From Dillenia suffruticosa (lineage: Eukaryota > Streptophyta > Magnoliopsida > Dilleniales > Dilleniaceae), in the NCBI GenBank assembly GCA_033439265.1, contig JAVTVX010000035.1, positions 5,870,001 to 5,934,000 on the forward strand: a stretch of DNA of 64,000 nt, written 5' to 3'. Position numbers and translations under genes: made by a program. Below are positions 21,766 through 35,654 of the stretch, in pieces. The notes below the pieces were generated by a model. It was not told where the DNA came from. It saw nothing but the letters and a program-made list of their open reading frames with translations, and made no database searches. Numbering within the stretch: position 1 is the first letter of the stretch; each line of letters opens with the position of its first letter.

Positions 21766-24648
21766 TATATCTCTACCAGATTATTTGAATTAAGCTGTTG
21801 GGCTATAGTTTAATTGACACTATCTTTGTGTTGATCAGCAGGTTTTGTGTAGGGAAAGAGAAACCTCAGTTGTAAGGAAGAAGCAAGACGTTTCACCTCA
21901 TATAGTGTATTAAATGGGAGTGAATCAGAATTATGCTTTGCTTTCTTTCAATGACCATACACAGCAACTACTAAACAAATTCACAACCCAATACAAAAAA
22001 CAATGCCTCACTGGCAAAAGAAAGAACCAGAACAAAAGCATATGATCTCAAGAAGCCCTCTAAGGAACTCTTTCAATCAACATCAAATATCGCCATCTCA
22101 GATTTTGTTTAGTTTTGAAGTGTGCCCTGAAGATGCAGAAAAGAGTATCATGAAGAGAAAAGGAAGAAGAAGGAGCACAGAAGTAAAACCAAAATACCAT
22201 TTTGTGATTGGCCTGGGCTTCGGATGTTTGGTTCTCTTTCGTCCATATAACTTGGGTCCCACCCATTTCAGATATTGGGCTTCTCAAGTTCCACGATCCA
22301 TGTCCATGTAACTTTGGGCCCATTAAGCCCATAAAACAAACCTAAACGCCCAATAATGCACGTGGACCCAATCATGGAAGTTTGGCGGAAAAGACGGGTG
22401 CTAAATCGTCCCTCACGGGGAAGTCGCAGCTTCCCTTAACTTTGAACAATTAATATTTTTTTCATCTTATTTTATTTACTAAAATGAAAAGTATTGGTAA
22501 AACGTATATGAATTTATAAATAGAAGGCATATTTCTTTATAAAAGGGACTAAAATTTATTATTATATCAATATTTTTAATTCTGAAATTTATATTTAATT
22601 TCAATTGAGTTTACACTAAATTTTTACAAATAAGCGCCACATATGTTGGAAGCAAAAGGAATTCATAGGCAGTGAATCTAATCTAATTGTACTGATTTGC
22701 TGATCTCCATTTGAAAATTTTCAGCTTATTTTTATTTTTTCTTATTTTATTATTAATAGTTTAACTAAGTGAAAAATTTTTAGTAAAAAATATAAGATTT
22801 TATAAATTAAACTTAAATTTTCTCATAAAATAAGATTAAAATAAATTATATTATATTAATATTTTCTATATTAAAAATTTTACTTAAATTCAGAAATTCT
22901 ATTCTAATGTCAATTTTTCAAAACGGCCGACCTCTCTCTCTCTCATAACTTTCGTTGCAACAAAAGCCAGAAAAGGGGTTTCCATTTTTGCAATACTTGA
23001 ATGCTTTAGGATGAATATGTGAAAACTTCTGTAGCAGTAGTATAGGATTCAAGGTTTGGCGCTGTCACATGTAGTGCTGTGTCTAACGTACAATTCTCAC
23101 GTCTTGTGTTTTTGCTTTTTACCAAAAAGGCAACACATTGAGGGGTCCGTAACGGATACTAAACCTTTTCTGTTTGAGGTAGAAAAGCAGCCGTAAAAAG
23201 CAGAATTTAAAATTTGAACAGGAGCCTCATAACGGATAGTTGTTCCTCACACTGTGCCACAAACAATGGTGGTGCTTTTCCTCTCTTCTCTTACTTTTCC
23301 CCGCTCTAATGGCTACTTGTCTCGATGTATAAACAATCTTAAATCCCCCGTATTAGTCCCTCCCACAGTTTCCAATTTCATGGTATTAGGGGGAAAAAAA
23401 AACTAATTAGAAATTATTTGAATGTCTTGTAAAATAAAATCATTATATTTGTATTATAAGTGAAAATACCGATACACAATATATCTATACTTTTTTTCCT
23501 TAAAAATAAAAAAAAAAAATCAAATTTTATTATGTTTGATATATAATTAGCGTTGAGTTGGATCCTCACTTATGGTATTAGAAGAAATGATTTTCGTGAA
23601 CTAATTTTGATTGAGACCCTACTCACATATGCGTAATGGTCATCTTTAATCTCAATTGGCATCTGCACGTGCCATGTGAGACATGAACACATGACAACTC
23701 ATTGTTCAATTAATTTCCTCACCTTAATATGGCGAATGTGACGACCGTGTTTTGCATAATCTTTTTTTAGACATTAATTATAATTCAAATTATATATTTT
23801 ACTATAAATTAAAATTGTCGTAATAATATTTTAGGAGAGTACTTATGCTAATTATTTCTTCTTGCCCCTTTTTTAAAAAAAAAAAATAAAATTGTGATGG
23901 CATGAAGTATTAATTTGAAGTATAAGTAATTTTTAACAAACTTTGATCACATGTTCTTGGATTTGCTCAATTGGGCTCTAAGTTGTCAATGTGTTATAAC
24001 TCAATCGATACATTTCCCCTCTCTATTATAAAGATCTCGAATATAGTTAAAAGATTTGTTAAAACAAGTAATTTCAATTTTATAGTTTTACTTGAAAATA
24101 ACCATGAAACTGATTTGATCTCGTATTGTTAAGATATGAATTAATGTGTAGATTTATTGTCTTTTTTTTTTTATAGAAAAAAATATAATCAAACGAAATC
24201 GAATCGAGAAAGAAATGGTGGAAGTGAGAAAATTTTATAGTTTAAATTGTTCTTGAAGGACGTGTTTAATTTATTGTCTTAACAACGGAGTTTTGCATAT
24301 ATATGGATATATCATAAATGATTAGAATTAACCTAAATAATGTTTAATTTTCACATACTTCACTCATTCTGCATAAACCATACAGGGAAGGTTCCAACAA
24401 CCAAAGGCCCCCCTGCCCGGGGGTGGGGGTCCAATTTTTTTCTCAATTACAACGCGTTAAAGATCCACAGTCCCAATTTATAATTCACAGCACAGCACAG
24501 AGCATTGAAAGGGAAGTGTCAGATAGTTGTGAGTGCTGAGAAGGAAAGAGAGGAAAGCGTCATCTTTTACATTGCGTATTAATTGAGATTGTGTAGTTTA
24601 TAGGAATGCTTATTACTCAAGCACAAAGTTCTCTCTCTACCCACCTCC

Positions 24649-24651
<3 letters not shown>

Positions 24652-24704
<53 letters not shown>

Positions 24705-24716
24705 CCCTCTCTCTCT
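24652..24716. repeat. CT microsatellite
   Basis: A CT run of about 49 bp, followed by ACCCCCC and a short second CT run. Confidence 0.9.
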
Positions 24717-25396
24717 AAATTCAGAAATATTTAGCATATACACCGTAGGATACTTATTTTTCTAGGTAAATAAATAATGTTATATAAATCCAAAAAAATA
24801 AATTAATTATAGAATTAATTTAGTATTTTTTTTCTCTCTAGTCACTTAAAGGTATGAGGGGGTATAGGTTAAATTATAGGAATACATCGTATTTTTCATT
24901 TATATTTTCCATGCCAATATTATAAATCATAGTTAGCATAATAAAGTAATTGGTGTTTAGATTTTGTTAAAGAAGTAACATTATACAAATATATCTTAAA
25001 CACCACAATTAATGTCCAAAACTAACATTTATAAGACACATTTATCTAAACATGAATGAATTATCGATTCGAAATAGAGTTATTTAAGTATTAAAATTTT
25101 TAAAAATATTATATAAAATATAAATAAAGGAAAAATATAATATATTTTTTGTAACTTTACTTGATGTATGTTGATGGTGAAATTTCCATTATATTAGATT
25201 TTATTATTTTTTGTATACATAATATTGAGAATTTGCCATTTTTTTTAAAATGCAACTAAATATATAAATTAATTTACAATAAAAAGACTATGTAAAAATT
25301 TATCAAATATAAGAATTTATTAATCGTATATACGAATAAAGAAACCTGCGTGACAGAAAATTTTACCACGGCAAGCCAATAGTCGATTTGACACCC

Positions 25397-25592
25397 TCTC
25401 TCTCTCTCTCTCCCCCTCCCCCCAAATACGCATCTTTTCAAATATGCTGCGGTAGAATACAGAGGGGACAGATAGATGTACAAAGCCCAAATCTCTCTCT
25501 CTCTCTCTCTCCCCAAATACACATCTTTTCAAATATGCTGCCGTAGAATACAGGGGTGGACAGAAAGATGTACAAAGCCCAATCTCTTCCCC
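25397..25592. repeat. 91-bp tandem duplication with CT tracts upstream of the ROP GAP
   Basis: CCAAATAC(G/A)CATCTTTTC begins at 25,422 and again at 25,513. The following 75 bp or so (ATATGCTGC, GTAGAATACAG, AGATGTACAAAGCCCAA) match in both copies with a few changes. Each copy is preceded by a CT run. The pair lies 250-420 bp before the start codon, so it may be promoter or leader. Confidence 0.85.
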
Positions 25593-25844
25593 CACCCCCG
25601 CGTTTGCTTTCACAAGCCTCCAAAGCAAAGCCAGCCAAGACTGAAAAAAACCATATATAATAGGAAAGAAGCAAAAGCAATAGTGATCATTCTCACGTCC
25701 CACCACTTCTAACCCTTCCTTGAATCCAACTCTGTTCCCATTTTCTTCCCCTTATACCACATTCCCCGATCTCTCTCTCTCTCAAAACCAACAATTTCAT
25801 ATACAACAAAAATACAAGAATTGCCATAAAAAATATACCAATCA

Positions 25845-28800
25845 ATGACCGAAATACTCCAAAACACATCTCACATTTCTTCCTCTCCAAGCTCGTTTGT
25901 GCCACTGCCATGTGCTTCTCTCTCTTTCAATGATGGGTCACACCAGACCCATCTCACCAACACCCATATTAGTAACAGTCCCACATTCAATTTTCCTTCA
26001 GTAGTTGTACAAGACAATTCGGTTGGACAAGAGAGAGAAGAAGAAGAGACTACTGACTTGACTTTGTTGGATTTTTTGGCTACTGTTGTTAGGAAGTCTG
26101 TTTGGATTGGGTGTACAAGTAAGAGGGAAGACAAGTATTGTTCTTCAATGGAGATTGGTGTGCCTACTAATGTTAGACATGTTGCTCATGTCACTTTTGA
26201 TAGGTTTAATGGGTTTCTTGGTTTGCCTGTTGAGTTTGAACCTGATGTTCCCAGAAGACCTCCTAGTGCCAGGTAAGTTTTTTCAATTTCAACTTAAATT
26301 CCCAATTTTTGTATTGCCCTTATGTAAATTGATTTGTGGGAGTTAGTGTTCTGGGGTTTTGAGTATTGGTTCTTTTCTTTATCTGATATTGTTCGTAAAT
26401 TGATTCTGATTTCTAAATTGTAGAAGACCCTGAAAAATAGATTTTTGATTACTAAGCATGAAAATTTTCTATTGATATGCAATGAATTCTGGGCCGCAGG
26501 TTACAAAGCAGATATGGTTTTGAACTTATGGGGTTAGGACCTGCATTGCAGATTTTCAAGAAGATGTTCACCTGCATTTGGACATGCATATATAAGTACA
26601 CATTTGTTCCATAACAAGACATGTTTCTCATTTTTTGGCTAATTCAAGAAAAGTTGCACATGTTAATGATCCCTAAAATGTTCACATTGTTTTCTGAATG
26701 GTACTAATAAATTCATCTTTTCACAACCTCAGACATCTGAGTCAAGAAGTATCTTGATTGGGTTGTTGATAATTAAATGGATGTATACATAAATGACAAC
26801 TTTCTCTTTAAACATCCGTCTTCATATTGAACAATCTCAAATCAGCAATACAATAGCATTGGCGCGCAGAGAGAAGAGGGAATCCAAATGATAGTTTAGA
26901 TGTCAAGGAGTGATATGGCTGGTTTCCTCTAAGTAATTCAGTTTCGCTTCCCAAAGATCATGCCAAAGCTGCTAATTCAGCTGTTTTATTGAACCTTCTG
27001 ACACTGGTTTCAGTCCCAAAATGTGTTTCATATAGGCATTTGTTTCAAAAGTTATTGTCAACAAGGAGTGTTGCAGGTACAACTAATTTGGCTTTATACT
27101 TTCCCCTGCTACCCTGCCTAATTAAGTTGAGAAGAAAAGAATCTTGAATAATCAATTAGCTGCAGGACTGACTTTTCCCCTTTGACAGATTGTTTGTGGC
27201 ATCTCATTTTCTGGATTTGTTAAGTTCATTCCATGTACCATTGATATTCACTAAATGCATAACTATGTATGTTTGTATGTGCATCTGATTGTGATGTTGT
27301 TACCCGTGGATAACCAATACATGCCGCAACTAATCTTGTAAAAATCTTATAATTACTGCTTTTGGTCTAAAAGCGTGTTACTTAATATTTCTTTATTGTT
27401 TCATGTTGGACGGAACATGTAGGTGGATTTGGATTGGTCAAAAATATTAGGAACCTAGTATTTTCACCAAACTCTTCTAGTTCACGCTAGTGGAGGCAAA
27501 AGTCATCCAACCTGTGAATTCTTACCAAAAACTTGCTTAGCTGTACATCGATATCTGGGCATAACATGATCTTTTCTCCAAGTATTAGAACAAAGTTCCC
27601 CTTTGATATTATAATGGCTGGTGTGGGACCGATTGATATGTGATGTTGTTCATTATCTGCAGTGCAAGTGTTTTTGGAGTTTCAACGGAGTCCATGCAGC
27701 TCTCTTTTGACCTGAGAGGTAATAGTGTGCCAACTATACTTTTGTTAATGCAAAGGCGTCTGTATTCACAAGGAGGTCTTGAGGTACGGAAAACTAATCC
27801 TACTCCATGACATTCCAACTTTTAGTTAAGTTCAGTGTTTTTTTTTTTTGGGTAATACATTTTTCTGCAGCTTATAGTATCAGTAATTTTGTGAGTTCTA
27901 AATGTTTGTTAATCTCCAAGAACATATATGAAAATATGATCGAAGTAATGAAAAATGAACATGCAGGCAGAGGGAATATTCAGGATTACTGCTGACAACA
28001 ACCAAGAGGAGTTCATTCGAGATCAATTAAACAGGGGAGTGATACCGGATGAAGTTGATGTCCACTGCCTGGCAGGTCTTATAAAAGTATGGTTTTATTT
28101 TGATCAGAACTGATATTCTCTGATATGGTTATGTTATGCTGTCCAGTGTGCATACTATTCTTAGCTTTGCCTGAGGGGTTGCATGGCATGGTCATGTAGG
28201 GACAGCGGGAATCATTTACCATGATCTAAATTTGCAACTAATAACCATCTTGTGAAGGACACTGGTTAATGTAGACGATAGTCTAATCTCAGGCCATGCC
28301 AGGAAGCTGCCAGCTTGAGAGAGAAAAATGAAAGAAAAGTGTTGAAACCTAAGTAAAAGGGTCTAAAATGCACATTCATATTTGCATCAGGAATCTTCCC
28401 GGATGGTTTATGCTGTCATTGTGACTCAATAAAAAAATTTGATGAAACCAGATTTGAAGTATTAGGAAAGAAAATGAAGTTTTAGGGCAAGACTTTTCAA
28501 TGATTATTCCACATAACTTTATTTTAACTTAGTTTCTATCACGTATAAGCATACTAGCTCACAGGAAAGCCGTTGTATTAGAGGAAAAGAAGTTTTCTTT
28601 TCTAAAACTTCTGTTATAATTTGTTCAAATAATTCTTTAACCTTTACACCTGTCATCTTGTAGGCATGGTTTAGAGAGCTACCAACTGGAATACTGGACT
28701 CTCTCTCACAAGAGCAAGTTATGCAGTCCCATTCAGAAGAAGAGTGCGCTCGGCTCGTAAGGCTTTTGCCCCCAACAGAAGCGGCTCTACTTGATTGGGC

Positions 28801-29588
28801 AATTAATCTAATGGCAGATGTTGCTCAAATGGAACATTTAAACAAGATGAATGCACGCAATATTGCTATGGTGTTTGCACCAAACATGACTCAGGTATGA
28901 GAGAACCTAATTCCCGTCAAGTCTGAAATGCACACTTTGCATCACCAATGTTGCATAAACTAATCATCTCTGTTGGTTGCAGATGGCAGATCCTTTGACT
29001 GCGCTGATGTATGCAGTCCAAGTGATGAATTTTCTGAAGACCCTTATCATCAAAACACTAAGAGAAAGAGAAGATGCAATCATAGAACCAGCTAGAGGCT
29101 TCCGTTTGGAGCCTTATGATGAGAATGAACACCATAGCTCCTCACAGAGAATTGTGCGAAAGGTCATAGTGGGGAACAAAGAGACGCAGGTCTTTGTTGC
29201 TCATGAACCTGCCATAGAAAGCCCTCCCCACACTGAAGATTCTGCCACTGATTGCGAGTCACAAAGTTGTTTGACTTCCATAGAGAACATCATCCCCGAA
29301 GGAAATGCATCATTAGTTGATAATTGCCCTTGTGAGATTCCTGCTCAAATCAGCACTTCTAGAAATGAAGTGCAAGAGGATTCTTTAACACGTCAAAATG
29401 CAGCGGTTCAACCAAACACTAACAAGAGCAGAAGTGGTCAGCCCAGTAGTATGAATACAAAAAGGGGTTTTAGGAAGGTTAATGAGCGGACAATTGTCCG
29501 TGAAGCAGTGCCATTTGAGAAGGGCAGGGGAGTTGGGAGTACTAGGCATATAAGTTCAAGGGTTGAGCGGGTGGACGCATGGCGGTGA
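25845..29588 (+). CDS. ROP (Rac-like) GTPase-activating protein with CRIB domain
   Basis: Five coding exons, 25,845-26,272, 27,663-27,783, 27,967-28,086, 28,664-28,894 and 28,983-29,588, join in frame with GT-AG introns to give 501 residues. A Ser-rich N-terminus leads to a CRIB motif (IGVPTNVRHVAHVTF, about 104-118). A RhoGAP domain follows (about 147-330), with the catalytic arginine finger at R189 in AEGIFRIT and the helix NARNIAMVFAPNMTQ ending at 300. The C-terminal 170 residues are low in structure and end in a conserved-looking SRVERVDAWR. The family turns off ROP GTPases at the plasma membrane by speeding GTP hydrolysis; the CRIB part helps bind the active GTPase. Length and layout match plant RopGAPs. 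I cannot say which Arabidopsis paralogue is closest. Confidence 0.93.
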
Positions 29589-30998
29589 GGAGTTTTTCAT
29601 ACTTATCTGTTATGGGTGTTGATATTAATTTACTTATTTCTTGATCCTGGGGAGGGCCTGCAAAAGTAGGAAATTTGTGGTTTTCATATTGTGATATTTT
29701 GATGTATGCTTTGTGAAGGTTTCAGTGTGGAATTCAATTTTTCTTATCTAACATGTTGATTGTTTACTTGGCTGTGAGCTTACCTTCAACATTTTCAGTC
29801 TCTTTTAAGCTACCCTTTTACCACCAGTCCCAACTTTCATATGAAACTTGTGATCCAACTCCAAGTCATTCATATAAATTAATAAAATCTTGTAGAAGTA
29901 TTTTTTTTTAATACAGTATTGGCAATACTTGTATATGATAAACTTTAGCCTTACATATCATTTTACATAGAAACAAATGTGCAAAATAATGAGTAAGAAT
30001 GAATTTTAGACATGGTAACAATGTGAATTCAAATGTCTAATTATTTGAAAATTTTAAATTAAGTTTGAAATTAAATTAAATCATTGATGTTATAAGAAAT
30101 AATATAAATTTATTTATTGAAAATTTTAATTTTTAGTTATAAAAATTTTATATTTTTATTTTAATTTAAAATATTATATATAAAATAAAATAATTTAAAA
30201 CAACGAAAGTCCTGCGCATTGGCATCCGCCGGTAAAAAAGGGAAAATTGTATACGGGCGGAGAAAACTAGTTCGGGCCGGGCTAGGCATGGGAAAGCCCA
30301 TCCGGTTTTACTAATGTTCAAATTTCGGCAATTGGATCAGAGGTTAATTCCGATTTCGATTTCGATTTGGTTGATGGTGATTGGGGGTTCGTCGTCTCTG
30401 CAAATTCTCACACCTTATTCATCAACCAAGCTTGTCAATTCTCTCTCTTCTGCTTCGATTTCATCAACCCTCACTGTAATTAGAGAAGCCTTGGTACGGA
30501 ATTCCTAACCCCTAGATTTTAATTTTCTTGCGAGTGTCTCTTCGTCTTTTTCTTGCACCAGAATCGAGATGAATGATGCGTTTTGTAATCTACCCTTAAA
30601 ATCTCAGTCTTGATATACAAAGAGAAATTTAAACTTGTTATCTATTTAGAGATTTCCAAACTGTAATGGTAGTACTAGGAAATGATCTTTGAGTTGTAGA
30701 AAGCATTTTATTGAACATGTATATTATGTTCTAAATTAAATTATTGTGATTTTGAGCTTTATTTTGTAGTATTATAAAATGGGGCTCGGGCCCTAGCTTC
30801 TTGTCCATAATGATCGATCCTGCATGTTGCAATTGGGGAATTCTGATATGTGCATTCTGATGTTTGCGAATTTTCTACTTGTTTCGGAGATTTCCTTTGT
30901 GATGGTTTATGAATTTTTAGCATATTGCAGGGAATTAGTTACTGAATCAAACGTCCTGCAAATGCATGTTTTCATTCATCTGCAGAGCTAGTGTCACG
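29589..30998. other. 3' region of ROP GAP and 5' leader of phosphopantetheinyl transferase
   Basis: After the ROP GAP stop an AATAAAA hexamer lies near 29,880 and may serve polyadenylation. The DNA is AT-rich until about 30,230, where GC content rises and a leader probably starts. A donor-like TTG/GTACGG at 30,493/30,494 and an acceptor-like CTGCAG at 30,980-30,985 suggest a leader intron ending 13 bp before the ATG at 30,999. Confidence 0.5.
30314..30508 (+). other. Possible upstream ORF in the leader of the phosphopantetheinyl transferase gene
   Basis: A 64-codon frame with a hydrophobic, Ser-rich product lies in the likely first leader exon. If the intron from 30,494 to 30,985 is removed, the frame meets a stop two codons into the next exon (AGC TAG). 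It cannot then be the N-terminus of the enzyme and would act as an upstream ORF. It could equally be unused. Confidence 0.3.
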
Positions 30999-33900
30999 AT
31001 GAAGTTGCAATGTTGTGGGAGGACATTTTCTTTTCTATCATCCTGTTTGCCTCCAATACATCTTCCCAGACCAATGTATGACCCCTGCTAGACTTGTTAA
31101 TTCTTTTATTTGTCAAGACATTTAGTTTTCTTACATCCTAATAATTAGGCTTTTCTTCTAGTTGTATTTCCATGGGTTGTTTATTCCAGCCAAGGCCGAT
31201 AAGCAGCCCTGGCAATGCTCAAAGTTGTTGAACTCTAAGGTTTTTCATCTAAGACATATTGCTTTTGGTGTCAAGTGATCATCAAAGGTGATTTATGTTT
31301 TCCTTTACTTGCAGGGAAACCCATTTGTGGTATATTCTGCCAGATGATGTGAAGAATGAATCGCTTCTGAATCAATATGTCGAACTACTGTCCCCGGATG
31401 AGAAAGAAACTATGCTTTCCATGCGCGGAGAGCAGCTACGGAAAAGAGCATTACTCGCTCGTGTATTGACTCGCACTACAATTGCAAGATGTATGTTGAT
31501 CCGTTCTTCTGTTGTTGGTTTCTTGGTAGCTTGAATATTTGTTTGAGCCTAATATATAAGTATTTATGTATGTACACACACACACACACACATATTTCTC
31601 TGATTATGTAGGGAAAATATATTATTTTTAGCTGTTTGCCCGTAACTTCTCCTTTTTTTTCCTCGTTATTTCTTTGCTTAGGTTTTGCAATATTTAGTTC
31701 ACGCCCAACAATTTTACTAACAACCATTGAGTTCTAGATTTAGTATGCAATTCATTTGTATTGGTGAAAAAGGCACACTATGAAAGGATAGAAAAATTGA
31801 AGCCATTCTATGAAAGATAATCAACAAAATAGTGCCTTTCTGTTTGTATATTACATTCTAAGAATAATGGTAAAAATGTTTTTATTCCTATTTGTAGAGC
31901 TTCAGCAGTTTATAATTGCCATATCTGTATTAATCATGGGTTGTAATTTGGCACGGGGTTGAATATGAAACTCCCAAAAGTCTCTCTCATTCAATCCATA
32001 GTAAAAATTTGGGTTTTGGCGAGTAGATTGAGAAATTCATTCACCACTGAAAGGATAAAGGAGGAGAAGATAAAATTATGTGTATTGGGTCTATAGAGAC
32101 AATGAGAACAGAAACAAGCTATCTTTGCCCTTGTTTTGTATCAAAAAGAAATTACAATTTTAGAGATAATGGCGCAGAGGGGTCTATGTCCATAAACTGA
32201 ATGAAAAAAAAATTGGATTATTGATCAACATTCATAACCACTGGAAATTTTCAAAAAGAGATGGTAGTATTAATATTTGTATCCCCATCTTTACCCCAAG
32301 AATTTCTCTGATGAAGAGCAGTATTTTAGCATTCAAGGGCCTTGTAGAAAATCTGACTTGTTCTAAATTGCAGGTATCTTAAATAGTAGTTATAGATAAC
32401 AGTTTCAGAGTGCTGTCAAATGTCTAGTAGTTTAGTTTTGTCCTTACTGTATGCCTAACGGGTGGTATAACATTTCTTTTGGAACTACTTTATTGACATC
32501 CAAAAGCTAAGTAGGTGAAGAATCTGGAGCATGACCGATGCCAGGGATGCAAGGACAGGATATCCCATTAGTTAGATACTTTACTAGTTTTTCCATTTTA
32601 TTTTTCAGGAAAAAAGTAGGGCATGCTTTATTTTGAACACATGAACAAAATTATATGAATTTAGTGTTCAGTGAATACATGTAAGAGTTTGTGGTTGGAT
32701 AATTGTCAAATATTTAAACATGTGAAAAGTATACAGACATGTTCAATATATTATGTTCCTAAATCTTAAATAGAGTACTATAATTAAGATTTGGTGAATA
32801 TAAACATTCATAAACTAAAGTACCCAAATCCAGACATTCCTTGAATTATATATATCTTTAAGCTCATCTACCTTCTCCATTTAACTCAGCTCAACAAAGC
32901 TTTATTCACAAACTAGTTGGGTAGGCTGCATAAGTCCATCTTGTCCATACTGTGCAATTTAAAGGCTATACTGGATGTTGTATTTTAGTTATGTCACTAC
33001 CATTTAGGAAATGGTTTACTTGGAAGTATATGTTAATTCTTATTTTTTATTGTTTGTAAAGAGGCCATAAATCTATTATACAACTCACTATCTTGTGTTA
33101 AATAGATTGAAGGATAAAATAGACAATAGTCTAAAAGTATTGAATATTGTCTAGATAGGATCTCTTAGTTTTGTGATCAATGAAATTGCTTAGTGTAAAA
33201 GCCACATGAAACTTATCTGGTTCCACTATGATTTACCAGTGCGGATACCTTAACAGAATGGAATCAACAAAAGTCATTAGAGTTTAATTGCAGAAATTGG
33301 ATAACTATGTCCATTATAACAAAACTTTTGTTAGTTTTAAACATGATCGTAAGGAACATATAGCGAGGAATTTTAAGATTAAGGTTCGTGGCATTGGACA
33401 GTAAGTTGTTTTCCATGTTCCTATTATGATACTTAAAAATGTTTTGTTGTGTTCAGATTTAGGTTTCATGATGCAGTATCTAGAAACTGTTAATGAACAC
33501 TGTGCAGTTACTGAAACAGTTTTGTTTATTACTAGATCAGATAAATTCTCAAGTTACTCCAAGTTCTTTGAAGTTTAGGAAGAACATTCATGGGAAGCCA
33601 GAGGTAAGTTTGTTTGCTTGCGCTGATTGGGGTTTTGGACAGCCGACCTGATTAATTTACCTTGATACTTTACAAAGCTTATAGAATATAAATGCGGACT
33701 AATTTTCGTGTTAATAGTTAGAATGGCAAGCTTGTGACAACTGGACTCCACCACTGCATTTCAACCTATCTCACACTTCCTCGCTGATAGCATGTGGAGT
33801 GACAATGGGATCACCTGTTTGTATTCTGATCGTTCTTGTGGGCCTTAATTACTAGTCTCTATGTGAAATGCTTCTTACTGTTGTTCTTTTGAGGCTCAGA

Positions 33901-35442
33901 AATTATCTGATGCTACAAGGTGTTCTTATTATAGGTTGGTATTGATGTTGAGGAAAAGCAACGGGTGATGAAGAATAACATCTTGTCTTTTGCTCGAAGA
34001 TATTTCTCTCAGCCGGAGGTGGATTTTTTATCTGCTCTTTCAGACCCTGAAGTTCAGCGACTAGAATTCTTAAAACTGTGGACACTTAAGGTGTGATGAG
34101 GTTTCTTTTGACAATTTTTTTTTTCTGTATTGGTATTAGTTGGTCATGCCCGAGTATTACTTTCTTGGCATATCTTCCATATGTACATCTAATTATGAAA
34201 CTATTACTACGGTAGGTTCATGTACAATTTTGTTACTTATGGACATACTAGTTGGATGGGCATTGAAAGTGCACTCTTCATTCACTTGTATTGCAAGCTG
34301 GTGAACTTTGGTGCATATTAGAGGATTTACTTTTATAGCTACTTTGTTTTATCCTATGCTTAACAGAAATTTCCTGTGACTCCATCAAGTCTAGAAACAA
34401 CTTTCCAATCTTCCAGTTGGGCATATTCCTTATTTTCATTTTTGTATATTTTCCGTCATATTTGATTACAGAACTCAGTGCAGCTCTTGCATATGTTTGA
34501 TCATATTTTATTTCAACATGGAAATTGCTGTAGGTTGTATGAGAAGTTCTTTTCATCAGAGGATTGAATTTGTCTTTTGCATCTAATCTCTGTCTTGGTT
34601 GCATATTCAAAGCATAGCCAATCAGGTACTGAGCGAGTGGACATAACTAGGCATGCATATATATGCTTTTTAAAGCACCATAATGATATTAAAGGAGGAA
34701 TTCATTTTCTATTTTATTTCATTTTTAAACAAGATGAATATATGTTGCAGGAGGCTTATGTGAAAGCATTGGGAAAGGGGTTTTCAGCTTCACCTTTCAA
34801 GACTTTCGCTATTAGGCTTTCCAAAGGAGGCACTCATCAATCGGCAGAATCGAGTTCCGAGGTATGTCGGCCAGACTGAACAAGGAAATTCTTATGTTTA
34901 ATTTGTTTGTTACCCCGACAATTTCCGTCGTCAACCTTATGTTGAATGTGTCTTTGCACTGTCAGTTTTCCATGCTTCTATATGTCCATTATTAGCTTGC
35001 ACTGATATATACATAGGGATGCACTTTAAGATGGTAATCAAGATTTCTACAGAGTACCTGTTACCTAATCAATTCTTCAATTTTCCCAGTCTTCAGAAAT
35101 TGTGGTTGAACCTTTTGATGATACCAAGAACCACACCTGCAATTGGCACTTTGCACTCTTGGAATTGGCCTGCACTCATTATGCTGCCATCTGCATGGAA
35201 AAGAATGATAATGCAGGTGTGACATTTTTGGTGTAGCATTTTCTTTGAAAATCAGACATTAAAGTAATAATATCGTAAATTGTAATTTCCAGATATTTAA
35301 TGTATAATATCTAAGCTTGTAATTTGCAGGGAGCGGAAGGAGTTCCATGAAGGTGACGGTGTGGAAGACCATCCCTTTTGTGCAGGATGAATGTGTCTGT
35401 GGTACTGATGCAGTCAAAAAAATTGCTGGCCGACTTGAATGA
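30999..35442 (+). CDS. Sfp-type 4'-phosphopantetheinyl transferase, probably mitochondrial
   Basis: Eight coding exons (30,999-31,075; 31,315-31,490; 33,536-33,603; 33,718-33,816; 33,935-34,090; 34,751-34,861; 35,090-35,216; 35,330-35,442) join in frame to 308 residues. The enzyme moves phosphopantetheine from CoA to a serine of acyl carrier protein. Family motifs are present: FNLSHT (122-127), VGIDVEEK (141-148, with metal-binding D144 and E146) and LWTLKEAYVK (188-197, with E193 and K197). The first 25 residues are basic and hydroxylated without acids (MKLQCCGRTFSFLSS), a plausible mitochondrial presequence. A second start, M26, would skip it and is split across the first intron. From memory, the Arabidopsis mitochondrial enzyme of this family is At3g11470. 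The ROP GAP lies 1.4 kb upstream on the same strand. Confidence 0.9.
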
Positions 35443-35654
35443 GTTCAGTCACGCCATTACTCTTTACCATGATCATATTCTTCATTTGTAACTTTGTTCC
35501 CATCTTCTCATTTTCCTTTTTATTTATTTATTTATTTACTCGTTGTGAACCAACTATGTATAAATCATTACACAAGCCAATTTTATTATATATGAAATGC
35601 GTTCCAAGCAGTTAACTTCCAATTCCAAGGTCTACTCTGAAGTATTTGTGATTT

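Larger units (their letters stand above)
20816..25390. other. Intergenic, no credible gene
   Basis: AT-rich DNA with a SINE-like copy (21,580-21,765), a CT microsatellite (24,652-24,700) and a GC palindrome-like patch near 24,409-24,431. A 102-codon frame at 22,003-22,311 has a basic Lys/Arg patch and no recognisable domain. I do not call it a gene. Confidence 0.5.

Noticed and set aside
22003-22311. A 102-codon gene
   Set aside because: No recognisable domain, no splice context, and an overlapping 90-codon frame on the other strand.
30314-30493. First coding exon of the phosphopantetheinyl transferase
   Set aside because: After splicing to the only good acceptor, the frame meets a stop two codons later; the ATG at 30,999 gives a full protein with a plausible presequence.
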